Below are positions 26,697 through 35,750 of a stretch of DNA of 37,199 nt, in pieces. This stretch comes from Deltaproteobacteria bacterium (GTDB lineage Bacteria; SAR324; XYD2-FULL-50-16): contig JABGPJ010000094.1 of NCBI GenBank assembly GCA_018645005.1, positions 1 to 37,199 on the forward strand. Reading direction: 5' to 3'. How positions within the stretch are numbered: the stretch's first letter is position 1; each line of letters opens with the position of its first letter. The notes under the pieces were generated by a model. That model was not told where the DNA came from and did not search any database. It worked only from the letters and a program-made list of their open reading frames with translations. The translations under genes and the position numbers were made by a program.

Positions 26697-26945
26697 GCCA
26701 ATTGGTTTATTGGTAATCTGAAGACACCCATGGATTATGGGTTAGCCGCAACCTTGAAGCAGATAAAAAAAGCCATGGATTATCAGACCGTGAAAAAATG
26801 GCTGTATAGCGAGAAAAAAAGGGTGCACGAGAACAGTGCAAAATACCTGGGGGTTGGACATGCATCCCCATTGAAATCATCGGCCCCAACGGACCACCCT
26901 GTATTAATTGAACCGAATACGGACAGGAATTATCAAGATGAGTGA
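26697..26945 (+). pseudogene. Truncated NosL-like C-terminal fragment (paralogue of NosL-like 3)
   Basis: ANWFIGNLKTPMDYGLAATLKQIKKAMDYQTVKKWLYSEKKRVHENSAKYLGVGHASP vs ANWVYGDTKTPMGYGFAATLKPVKNPMPFKMVKKWMYIGKTLVRENTAKHLGLKHQSP. Confidence 0.85.
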
Positions 26946-27858
26946 CGGACAGTCAAAAAAATGGTTTTCCCGCCGCAAATTCATAAAAACCTCGACCGTA
27001 GCTGTGATTGGAGGTGTGGCTACCGTTGGCATCATCAGTGTTCCGGTTTTACGAAGTGAGCGTTTACTGCTGCGCCCGCCCGGGGCTCTTGCTGAGGATA
27101 CGTTTCTGGCGTCATGTATCAAGTGTGGTCAATGTCTGCAGGTTTGTCCGCCCCAAGTCATCGAACTGGCCGGAATCAACCAGGGTTTCGGGATTGGGAC
27201 ACCCCATATTATTCCCAGGGTGGGGGCCTGTATTTTATGTAAGGGTCTGCCCTGTGTCTTGGCCTGTCCGACAGGTGCCCTGGATCATCAGATATCCGAA
27301 GGGAAAGAAGCGGAGATGGGTCTGGCCGTCATCAGTCGTCCGCAAACGTGTCTCTCGATTAAAGGGATTAATGATCTTGTGTTTAAGTTGGCGGATCTGG
27401 AAGAGATAAAGAGCCGTGAAGAGTTGTCTGTGGAACTGATGCATATTATCACAAAACTCCTGGATCGTCTGACAGCAAAAGAAAAGCATAGTCTGAAAGA
27501 GCAGTTTGATTTAATCGGGATGGAGGAGCTATCCGCATTTGATTTGCGAGACGAAGTGATGAAGGATAATCTGCAATGGTTTGTGGATTTTGTCAAAAAA
27601 TCGGAGCAGGCAAAGCGCGGCTGCCGTATCTGCCTGGAAGAGTGTCCGATAAAGGAGGAACAGACAATCCGCTTTCTGGGTCAGAAGAGTAACAGTAGCG
27701 CTAAAGAAGAGATTTGGCCAATAATTCAAAAAACCTGTGTTGGTTGCGGTGTATGCGAGGAAAAATGTCCGACGGCGGCTGCTTCCATCACCATCGTTCC
27801 AAGACTGAAATGGACAGGTGAGGCTGAGAGAAACAATCTTTTACCAATAAGCAGATGA
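26938..27858 (+). CDS. nosG: NosG/NapG/MauM-type ferredoxin with Tat signal
   Basis: SRRKFIKTSTVAVIGG; CIKCGQCLQVCPPQV, CILCKGLPCVLACP, CRICLEECP, CVGCGVCEEKCP; start 26938 preferred over 26908. Confidence 0.87.
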   Translation: MSDGQSKKWFSRRKFIKTSTVAVIGGVATVGIISVPVLRSERLLLRPPGALAEDTFLASCIKCGQCLQVCPPQVIELAGINQGFGIGTPHIIPRVGACILCKGLPCVLACPTGALDHQISEGKEAEMGLAVISRPQTCLSIKGINDLVFKLADLEEIKSREELSVELMHIITKLLDRLTAKEKHSLKEQFDLIGMEELSAFDLRDEVMKDNLQWFVDFVKKSEQAKRGCRICLEECPIKEEQTIRFLGQKSNSSAKEEIWPIIQKTCVGCGVCEEKCPTAAASITIVPRLKWTGEAERNNLLPISR

Positions 27859-28742
27859 AAATCGATTTTAATGAACCTAAGGTAAAAACCTTCAGTGGAC
27901 CGGGAAAGCGGGAAGAAAATACGCCTCAACCAGGCCACTCGGGTCATAAATGGCGCAATATTCGGTGGGGAGTGCTACTCTTTTTTAATCTCCTGTTTTT
28001 TGTTTCGTTTTTTATGGACATTCAGATACTGGAAGGCAGTTTAAGCGGTTCCCGACTGCTCGGATTTCATCTGATCGATCCGTTGGCAGCAGTTCAGGTC
28101 ATTCTGGCCAGTCGGATACTGGTGATTAATCTCGTGATCGGTGTCACGACAATTATTCTGATCTACGTTTTATTTGGGGGCAGAACTTTTTGTGCCTGGA
28201 TATGTCCTTACCACTGGCTGGCAGAGCTGGGTGAGAAAATCCATCTGCTCCTGAAAAAGAAAAAAATAATCAAAAATCACTCCTTCGATAAAAATATCAG
28301 GATATACTTTTTTGTTCTTTTCATCGTACTGTCTCTGATCACAGGATTTACAGTCTTTGAAACCATCAATCCGGTGGGGATCCTGAGTCGATTTATTGTA
28401 TATGGACCCTCTTTGATGCTGTCCTGGGTGCTGGCACTTCTTCTTTTCGAGGTTTTTTACAGCCGGCGGGCCTGGTGTCGTTATTTTTGCCCGGTGAGTG
28501 TTTCCTACCACATCATTGGCCTGGCAACCCCGTTGAGGATAAAATGGGACCGGGAGAAGTGTTCGAATTGTAAACGCTGTCAGCAGGTTTGTCTGGTGCC
28601 CCATGTGTTGACAAATTCGGTCAATAAAGGAGTCGCTCTGTATGTTGATTCCGGGGCATGTACCCGCTGTGGATTGTGCATCGATATCTGCGATGATGAG
28701 GCTTTGGGTTACGGCTTAAAATATCTTGATAATATAATTTGA
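27855..28742 (+). CDS. nosH: NosH/NapH-type membrane ferredoxin
   Basis: TM segments; FCAWICPYHWLAE, CRYFCPVS, CSNCKRCQQVC, CTRCGLCIDIC; ATGA overlap with nosG. Confidence 0.88.
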   Translation: MKIDFNEPKVKTFSGPGKREENTPQPGHSGHKWRNIRWGVLLFFNLLFFVSFFMDIQILEGSLSGSRLLGFHLIDPLAAVQVILASRILVINLVIGVTTIILIYVLFGGRTFCAWICPYHWLAELGEKIHLLLKKKKIIKNHSFDKNIRIYFFVLFIVLSLITGFTVFETINPVGILSRFIVYGPSLMLSWVLALLLFEVFYSRRAWCRYFCPVSVSYHIIGLATPLRIKWDREKCSNCKRCQQVCLVPHVLTNSVNKGVALYVDSGACTRCGLCIDICDDEALGYGLKYLDNII

Positions 28743-28801
28743 CAAATTCTACATTTCTCGAGTGCTGTGAATTTTGGTCAATTTGCTTAATGGAGATTGA
28801 A

Positions 28802-29125
28802 ATGATTAAATATGTGAAGGTTCTGATGATGGCAAGCGCTCTTTTCCTGCTACTCCTGCAACCTGCCTGGGCGCTTGATGGAAAGAAGCTTTATACCACG
28901 AAATTCTGTATCACCTGCCATGGTAAACTTGGGATCGCGGTAGCTCCCAACTATCCAAACCTGGCTGGACAGAATCCAGAATATATCAAAAACCAGGTCA
29001 AGGATATTCTGACTGAAAAAAGAAAAACCAAATTAAGCCGATTGATGACTGCAAATCCAGTGGTGATGAAGATAACAGATGAGGAGATCGCAGCCATCGC
29101 GGATTATATCTCAAAAATTAAATGA
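28802..29125 (+). CDS. Small monoheme cytochrome c (c553-like, NosC-like)
   Basis: Signal peptide; CITCHGKLGIAVAPNYPNLAGQ; VVMKITDEEIAAIADYISKIK; start 28802 preferred over 28739. Confidence 0.85.
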   Translation: MIKYVKVLMMASALFLLLLQPAWALDGKKLYTTKFCITCHGKLGIAVAPNYPNLAGQNPEYIKNQVKDILTEKRKTKLSRLMTANPVVMKITDEEIAAIADYISKIK

Positions 29126-29160
29126 GGTTCGGCAAGCAGTTCTGTTCTCCCCGATCCTCA
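29123..29160. terminator. Stem-loop between convergent genes, possible terminator
   Basis: TGAGGTTCGG...CCGATCCTCA arms (one mismatch) between the + strand cytochrome and - strand binding protein; no clear T-tract. Confidence 0.35.
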
Positions 29161-29179
29161 ATCTCATTCAAGGGCCTTC

Positions 29180-30391
29180 CTATTTGTAGGAGACCGGTCC
29201 TTCAACCAACATCCAGCGTCCTTTCTGGACCTCTAAAATAAAGGCCTGATCGACACCTTTATGATCCGTCTTGGAGAATGAAATAGGAACCGCCGTGAAG
29301 GTGTCATCTTCATAACTGAAGGATTCCAGTGTATCAACGAACTTCTCTCTTGATAGATCCTTTCCGGTTCTCCTCAGGGCTTCAATAAAGATACTGGTGT
29401 TCAGGTATCCATACACAGCAAATATATCTGGTGCTTTACCGAACATCTCTTGGAAGTCCTTATAAAATGCCCGTGATTTTGGATTCGGGTCATCCGGATA
29501 AACAAATGGTAATGGTCCAGTAGCAAATAACCCATCAGCAGAAATTCCAATTTTGCTTGCCAGGTATGGAATATAAGCGCTGTAGGCAGGTGACATACCG
29601 CCCATTTTAATATCCCATTGTAGCTTTTTCGCTTCCGCCAGGGTCCCGACTGTTTCACGAACGACGGTTGCCAGCACCAGGAAATCAATATCGGCCTTCT
29701 TCAATTTCATCACCTGGGTACTGAAAACGGTAGCTCCCCGTTTATAAGACTCTTTGGCAATCAATTTCAGGCCATGCTTGGTGAGTTCATCATTGATTCC
29801 CTTCAGCATGATGGCGCCCATTTCATCATCCTGATAGAGAACGCCAAATCTCTTGTGTCCCTTCTTGACAAAGTAGTTTACAAGCACTCTTGCCTGGTCA
29901 TAGTATGGGGCACTGCCTAAAAAACTGTAACGGTCCACCGGATCGAAGAAGGCAGAGGCGGAAGACAGAGGCATCAACTGCGGGATCTTCTTTCCGGAAA
30001 TGATCGGTTTTGTAGCCAAACCGGTAGGCGTTCCCAGGTTTGCAACAAATGCAAATACCTTATCCTGGTTTATCATTTTATTGGTCACCGTGATCGCTTG
30101 TGCCGGATTGTATCCGCTGTCCTCAACCACCAATCGAATCTTTCGACCATGAACTCCGCCCGCTTCGTTGATCTGCTTGACTTTTAGCTCCATGCCACTT
30201 TTTTGCGGAACACCTATTGAAGCTGCAGGCCCACTCAAATCCGTATGGGAACCGATGACAACCTCGGTGTCAGTAAAACCAACATTCTTATCTTTCTCCC
30301 ATGGCCACTTAAAGGCATAGGCTGTCAGACTGAAGGTAGTGATTAAAACAAAAATCAATGCCAGACTTCTATACGTTGATCTAAATTTCAT
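29180..30391 (-). CDS. Periplasmic branched-chain-amino-acid-type ABC substrate-binding protein (LivJ-like)
   Basis: Signal peptide; VVIGSHTDLSGPAASIGVPQKSGMELKVKQINEAGGVHGRKIRLVVEDSGYNPAQA. Confidence 0.9.
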   Translation of the reverse strand: MKFRSTYRSLALIFVLITTFSLTAYAFKWPWEKDKNVGFTDTEVVIGSHTDLSGPAASIGVPQKSGMELKVKQINEAGGVHGRKIRLVVEDSGYNPAQAITVTNKMINQDKVFAFVANLGTPTGLATKPIISGKKIPQLMPLSSASAFFDPVDRYSFLGSAPYYDQARVLVNYFVKKGHKRFGVLYQDDEMGAIMLKGINDELTKHGLKLIAKESYKRGATVFSTQVMKLKKADIDFLVLATVVRETVGTLAEAKKLQWDIKMGGMSPAYSAYIPYLASKIGISADGLFATGPLPFVYPDDPNPKSRAFYKDFQEMFGKAPDIFAVYGYLNTSIFIEALRRTGKDLSREKFVDTLESFSYEDDTFTAVPISFSKTDHKGVDQAFILEVQKGRWMLVEGPVSYK

Positions 30392-30531
30392 AAGCAATCT
30401 CTTTTAAATTGTCCTGCGAGACTCTCCACATGCAATGAATGCAGCCGATTCTCCGGTTCTGATTCTGTGAAGAATGAATTCTGATTCCCCTTCTGGTAAA
30501 GGAAAAGAATGACCCAACATTGGGCGAACTA

Positions 30532-30560
30532 ATGGTAGAGTTTCGCTTTTTTGATGTCAA
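30532..30560 (-). promoter_or_regulatory. Sigma70-type promoter: TTGACA - 17 bp - TACCAT
   Basis: Reverse strand TTGACATCAAAAAAGCGAAACTCTACCAT upstream of the LivJ-like gene; spacer motif shared with 35751-35779. Confidence 0.65.
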
Positions 30561-30643
30561 GTGCTGTTATCGATTTTTTTCCAGATTCAAATTTGAAATC
30601 CAGAGTTTCGTTGGATTCTACGTGGAAGGCTTGGTGGGAATGG

Positions 30644-33586
30644 TTAACGTGACGACTCAGCCAAAGATTTGCTGGCTTCATTCACCAGATTCAAAATAGA
30701 GCGATAAGGGATACCACCGTGCAAAGCCAGGCCGATTTCGCAGGTAATACTGGTGGAATAGCCCACGTCGCACGTGTCGACCTGTTGTTTTAATTGACCT
30801 AACGCGCTTGCATTTAATTCAGGAAAGTTGAATCCTCTGTCACCGGCAAATCCACAGCAATACAGGTCATCAGGCACCACGACCTCTTTTGCACAGAGTC
30901 GGGCGAGTTCCACGATTTGGCTATCCAATCCCATTTTCCTGGAAGAACAGGTCAGGTGCAGTGCAATTTTCCTGTCCAATGGTTCAAATCGCAGACGCTT
31001 TGTTAAAAACGTCAGCACAAATTCAAGCGGCTCAAACAACTGCAAGCGATTGTCAGGTTCCTGCTTCATCCTGTACAAACAGGGACTGGTGTCACACATG
31101 ACGGGAATCTGTCCCTCATCAGAGGTAATCCATAATTGCTTGAACAGTTCAGAGCGTTTTTGATCTGCCAAATCCATAAATCCCTTGGATTCATACACCT
31201 GACCACAGCATAGATGTTCTAATTCTTTTGGAAAGATGACTTCGTAGCCGGCTTTGTTTAACAATTTAATCGTCGTTTGCGGTAACGCATCGGTTTCAAC
31301 AGATCCTTTGGGAGGGCCGCTCATTGACCTGCTGGCACAACTGGGGAAATAAACCACTTTTAAAGGATTGTCTGGATTGATCAACTCCTGGCGGATTCTG
31401 GGGACTCCTGATGGCATCTCCTCATTCCAGCTGGGAATGCGTTGGCCCGAGATGGATCTGGCGATTTTTGCAGCACTCTTCATTAATGGTGTGCCGGCTA
31501 TCTTGTGAAGCCTGTTGACCATAGACACAAAGACATTGGCTGCTTTTGAAACCGTACTAAAATGAGAACCCGTCCACCCGGCAATTTTATTGGCAAAATC
31601 ACTTTTGGCTTCCTGTCTCAGATGCTTGACCAGTTTACCCGTATCAATTTCAACAGGACAGCGGGTGCCGCACAAACCATCGGTTGCGCAGGTATCGCTT
31701 CCAGGATACGTGTAGGATTTTATTAATTGCGCAATGTGATTGGAGTCTTTTTTGAGACGCATCAGTCGGCTGATCTCCCGTCGTCCGACAATCCGCTGTC
31801 GAGGGGTGAAGGTCAGATCTTTTGAAGGGCAGATCGGTTCGCAAAACCCGCATTCTGTGCACCTGTCCACGATTTCATGGGTGGAAGGCATCGGTTTCAG
31901 ATTTTTGAGATGGATTTGTTTATCATCGTTCAGGATCACGCCCGGGTTTAGCAGATTAGCTGGGTCAAAGATCGATTTTATCGCTTTCATCAACTTAAAT
32001 GCCGTTGACCCCCACTCTTTTTCAACAAAGGGAGCCATATTGCGACCGGTTCCATGTTCTGCTTTCAAGGACCCGTCATAGCGGGCTACAACCAGGTCGA
32101 CGACATCCTCCATCAAATTGCGATAACGGGTCACTTCCGCTTTGCTCGAAAAATCCTGGGTAAAAACAAAATGAAGATTTCCTTCCAGGGCATGTCCAAA
32201 AATAATGGCCTCGTTGTAGTCATATTTGGAGAACAGATCTTGTAAATCCAGGGCGGCAGAGGCGAGATGCGCTATTGGAAAAGCCACATCCTCTATAATG
32301 ACGGTAGTCCCTATTTCACGCATAGCTCCCACGGCTGGAAACAGTCCTTTACGAATATTCCAGAGAACTGCATATTCGTCTGCTACATCGGTAAATTGAA
32401 TCGGGCGCAGGGACTCTAAAACGTTTAAGGTCGACGTGATGCGACGGGTCTGTTCGTCCAGTTCAGTTTGACTACTGGCTTGCGTTTCCACTAACAGCGC
32501 TGTGACGGTGGGCCCAAGCGTCTTTAAATAATCCGGCAACCCTTCTTTGTGTTCGACAGATTTCAGGCTGGCCCGATCCATCAATTCCGCAGCAGCGACC
32601 GGTTCCGGCTTCAACAGAGGAATAGCCTGGCAGGCTGTTTTCATGTCGGGGAAAAGAATCAAGGTGCTGGCTTTAAACGAGTGTTCCGTGACGGTTTTAT
32701 AGATGACTTCGGAAATGAATCCCAGGGTCCCTTCGGAGCCGATCAGCAGGTGTTGCATGATTTCAAAGGGATCTGCATAGTCCACCAGGGCGTTCAGGCT
32801 GTAGCCTGAGGTGTTTTTGATCTTAAATTTGTGACGGATTCGTGCTGCCAGTTCTATATCAGTCAAAACCTGGTTTCTAAGGTCTGAGAGACCGGTCAGA
32901 ATATCGCCGTGAATCTGCTGGAAGGATTGACGGCTTTGCGGGTCAGCGGTATCAACTACGCTCCCATCAATCAAGATGATCCGCATGCTGTCTATGGTCT
33001 GGTAACTGTTCTGTGCAACACCGCAGCACATACCACTGGCATTATTAGCCAGTATTCCGCCAATTTTAGCCGTATCAATCGAAGCGGGATCCGGACCGAT
33101 TTTTTTCCCGTAAACTGCCAGCCAGCGATTCGCCTGACCACCGATGATTCCGGATTCAAGCTTAATTTTATTAGCGTTTTCAAGAATTTGATAGTTTCGC
33201 CAACCCAATCCTAATCGCACCAGGATACTGTCGGTAATGGACTGGCCGGACAGGCTGGTGCCAGCAGCTCGAAAAGTGACGGCGAGTCTCAGACGATTGG
33301 CACATTTAAGCAATTCCACCACCTGATCTTCGTTTTCAATGTTGACAACGATTTTAGGTATCAGTCGATAGAAACTGGCATCGGTACCATAGGCGAGGGT
33401 CCAAAGTGGGGAGGTGATGATATTTGTTTTTGGGATAAATTGCTCAATTTCCTTTTGAAATCGTTCATAGGGATCGTACAAAAATAACTTGGCATAAGCT
33501 GTCCGCAAAAGTCCCTTAAAGACCGGACATTTTGCTGACAGAATGCCAAGTAATTTTTGAGCCGACCCATAGGCTGCAGGCAGCAT
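30644..33586 (-). CDS. FAD-linked oxidase with C-terminal Fe-S / CCG domains (D-lactate/glycolate dehydrogenase-like)
   Basis: FRAAGTSLSGQS and GSEGTLGFISEV FAD-binding motifs; CTECGFCEPICPSKDL, CATDGLCGTRCP; CCG-type cysteine motifs (LCCGQVYESKG, YCCGFAGDRG). Confidence 0.9.
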   Translation of the reverse strand: MLPAAYGSAQKLLGILSAKCPVFKGLLRTAYAKLFLYDPYERFQKEIEQFIPKTNIITSPLWTLAYGTDASFYRLIPKIVVNIENEDQVVELLKCANRLRLAVTFRAAGTSLSGQSITDSILVRLGLGWRNYQILENANKIKLESGIIGGQANRWLAVYGKKIGPDPASIDTAKIGGILANNASGMCCGVAQNSYQTIDSMRIILIDGSVVDTADPQSRQSFQQIHGDILTGLSDLRNQVLTDIELAARIRHKFKIKNTSGYSLNALVDYADPFEIMQHLLIGSEGTLGFISEVIYKTVTEHSFKASTLILFPDMKTACQAIPLLKPEPVAAAELMDRASLKSVEHKEGLPDYLKTLGPTVTALLVETQASSQTELDEQTRRITSTLNVLESLRPIQFTDVADEYAVLWNIRKGLFPAVGAMREIGTTVIIEDVAFPIAHLASAALDLQDLFSKYDYNEAIIFGHALEGNLHFVFTQDFSSKAEVTRYRNLMEDVVDLVVARYDGSLKAEHGTGRNMAPFVEKEWGSTAFKLMKAIKSIFDPANLLNPGVILNDDKQIHLKNLKPMPSTHEIVDRCTECGFCEPICPSKDLTFTPRQRIVGRREISRLMRLKKDSNHIAQLIKSYTYPGSDTCATDGLCGTRCPVEIDTGKLVKHLRQEAKSDFANKIAGWTGSHFSTVSKAANVFVSMVNRLHKIAGTPLMKSAAKIARSISGQRIPSWNEEMPSGVPRIRQELINPDNPLKVVYFPSCASRSMSGPPKGSVETDALPQTTIKLLNKAGYEVIFPKELEHLCCGQVYESKGFMDLADQKRSELFKQLWITSDEGQIPVMCDTSPCLYRMKQEPDNRLQLFEPLEFVLTFLTKRLRFEPLDRKIALHLTCSSRKMGLDSQIVELARLCAKEVVVPDDLYCCGFAGDRGFNFPELNASALGQLKQQVDTCDVGYSTSITCEIGLALHGGIPYRSILNLVNEASKSLAESSR
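33470..33568 (-). mobile_element. Miniature palindromic element, 99-bp type A copy inserted in frame in the FAD-linked oxidase gene
   Basis: Same 99-bp element as at 10528 and 13494; flanked by ATA on both sides (TAT in the coding sense). Confidence 0.85.
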
Positions 33587-33641
33587 AAAAGCCTCTTCAA
33601 TAATAATCGATCAATCATTTGGTTTCATTTTGTCCAATAAT

Positions 33642-33857
33642 TCATTTTAACCGACGGTATGCCTTGGCGTATAGAGTTTTCTTCTGAATCACTCTGACGT
33701 GATCGATATTTTCTGGATTGGACGGATCCATGATAACAGTTCCAGTCGCCTGAAATAATTTTGGGGATGTGGTCAAAACGACTTCAACCTCCTGCCCATG
33801 CTGACCCCGGGCTTCGATGTCGTTCAGGGTAAAAACAACAGGCCTGGTTTCGCCTTT
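33642..33857 (-). pseudogene. Start-less open reading fragment, possible 5'-truncated gene remnant
   Basis: Reverse strand frame reads KGETRPVVFTLNDIEARGQHGQEVEVVLTTSPKLFQATGTVIMDPSNPENIDHVRVIQKKTLYAKAYRRLK-stop; no suitable start near the open 5' end. Confidence 0.4.
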
Positions 33858-33988
33858 TTATGAGTGCCCTTTATTTCAAAAAGGAAACAGTATCGGTGTC
33901 AGAAATATAGTGATGATGCCGACTATAATAGTTAATATTTTTGTTGAACCGTGCGGGCATAAGAATAACGGGAAACAGGTTTTCACAA

Positions 33989-34744
33989 TCAGAAAAGAAA
34001 ACCGATTTGCAAGATGCCCTCTCCAAACGCATTGGATCTTAAGTTACGGTTTCCAGTAGCTCCCTGGACACGTTGGCATACAGTCTGACCCAAGGCGGCC
34101 TCGTTGCAGTTTATGATCTGAAGTGTGGGTGCTTCAAATGCTCGAAGCAGAAACCCGAAATGGAGGCTATCAAGGTTGAACTCAAATCCGGCCTGTCCAT
34201 AAAGTTGTGTCTTTGTTACATATTTTGCCGTAGCGATTTCAATATTGGATGCATATAGTGTAACTCCTCCCGTCGACGACTGAAAAATTCTTCCACCACC
34301 AAAACGAAAATGGTTCAAAACAAAGTTAAAGCCAATAAACGGATTTTGAAATTCTATATCAAAATCGTACACCACATTGGTACTCTGTGACAGCACATCA
34401 AATCCGCTACCTATCTGAGGTTCAAAGGTTACTTCCACGCCGTCTTCTACTGAACCTGTGTATTTTGTTCGACTGTACCCCAGATCTAATTCAAGTTTTA
34501 GTTTTTTCCCTTCTTTGATGACCCAGCTAAGACCCAATCCGTTTCCGTCCGTATCTTTGATAGTCTCATTACTACCTAAAGCAAAATCGGAAAGTTGAAT
34601 CTGGTTAAAGACTTCATAAAAGTAGTAGATGCGGACACTATAATCTTCCGCCTGTGCTTTTGCCTGCCCTGCAAATCCCAACAGGCCCAGCAATAGAATG
34701 AACGTTGTCATCAACACGTTTGACGTTTTTATCAAAAATACCAT
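33989..34744 (-). CDS. Exported protein of unknown function, likely outer-membrane beta-barrel, paralogue 1
   Basis: Signal peptide; alternating beta-strand pattern; ends in aromatic F (IGFLF); aligned to the next gene. Confidence 0.65.
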   Translation of the reverse strand: MVFLIKTSNVLMTTFILLLGLLGFAGQAKAQAEDYSVRIYYFYEVFNQIQLSDFALGSNETIKDTDGNGLGLSWVIKEGKKLKLELDLGYSRTKYTGSVEDGVEVTFEPQIGSGFDVLSQSTNVVYDFDIEFQNPFIGFNFVLNHFRFGGGRIFQSSTGGVTLYASNIEIATAKYVTKTQLYGQAGFEFNLDSLHFGFLLRAFEAPTLQIINCNEAALGQTVCQRVQGATGNRNLRSNAFGEGILQIGFLF

Positions 34745-34782
34745 ACAACCTCGCTTGATCTGGTTATGTACCTCATCAGATT

Positions 34783-35565
34783 TTAAAACAGTATGCCCAC
34801 TGCCAGCACACCGCCAGTAAAAATCGATGTGGCCGCATTTCTGTTTCCGGTTCCTGCCAATATTCGATCACAAGCCAGCTCTCCGATAGCATCACTGTTA
34901 CAGTTTTTGACATTCAGGACTGGAGACTCAACATGTCTAAAAATCAGTGAGACATACATAAACTCAAAATTAAAATCCCAGCCCAACAGAGCAAATCGTC
35001 GCAATCCGGAATCGTAATCTGCTTGCGCAATCTGTGTTTGATCGATTCCCCTGATAACAATTTCACCAGCAACACTTTGAATAATGACCCCAAATCCATA
35101 AGTTGACGGCCAGGGAATATGGCTAGCATGTACGCCGAAGGAAACTATATCCCAGTTGGTGTAGCTGAAACTGATGAATGGGTTTTCAAATCGCAGGTCT
35201 ATTTCGTATATGATATTCTTGCTCTCTGACAAGGCCCCAAACCCTGTGCCTGCTCTAGGTTGAAAACTGACATCAACCCCATCCTCTACATTGCCAATGT
35301 AAGCTGTCTCAGAATACCCGATATTGAACAGAAAGAACTCTTTGCCTGTATTTTTGATAAACCAGCCAATGGAGAGACCGTGCCCTTCCTGATCTGCAAT
35401 TACTTCATCACTTCCCAACTGAAAATCTGAAAGGTAGAGAAGATTCCCAACTTCCCTGATATAAGAAAGCTGAATATCCCCCCATTCCTGTCCAAAGACG
35501 GAGCTCTGGGGCATGACAATACAAAAGAGGATCCCAATAATTTGCTTTACAAGTCGTAAACACAT
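34783..35565 (-). CDS. Exported protein of unknown function, likely outer-membrane beta-barrel, paralogue 2
   Basis: Signal peptide; shares LSDFxLGSxE, GYSxTxYxGxVEDGVxVxFxPxxGxGF, FExPxLxxxNCNxxAxGxxxCxRxxxGTGNRN with paralogue 1. Confidence 0.65.
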   Translation of the reverse strand: MCLRLVKQIIGILFCIVMPQSSVFGQEWGDIQLSYIREVGNLLYLSDFQLGSDEVIADQEGHGLSIGWFIKNTGKEFFLFNIGYSETAYIGNVEDGVDVSFQPRAGTGFGALSESKNIIYEIDLRFENPFISFSYTNWDIVSFGVHASHIPWPSTYGFGVIIQSVAGEIVIRGIDQTQIAQADYDSGLRRFALLGWDFNFEFMYVSLIFRHVESPVLNVKNCNSDAIGELACDRILAGTGNRNAATSIFTGGVLAVGILF

Positions 35566-35750
35566 TTAATAAATTATTTTGCCTGTTGTTGCATGTCTTT
35601 CAGAATCTTACGCTTTCAGGGCATTGAAAAGGACTTTCTCTTCTGCCTCCACAGGGTCGATCCCGTCTGATTCGAACCCAGTGAATGGTCGGACATCTAG
35701 CGAACATTTATACTGGTTCTAATTCAAATCCCTGCTCTCAATATGGATAG

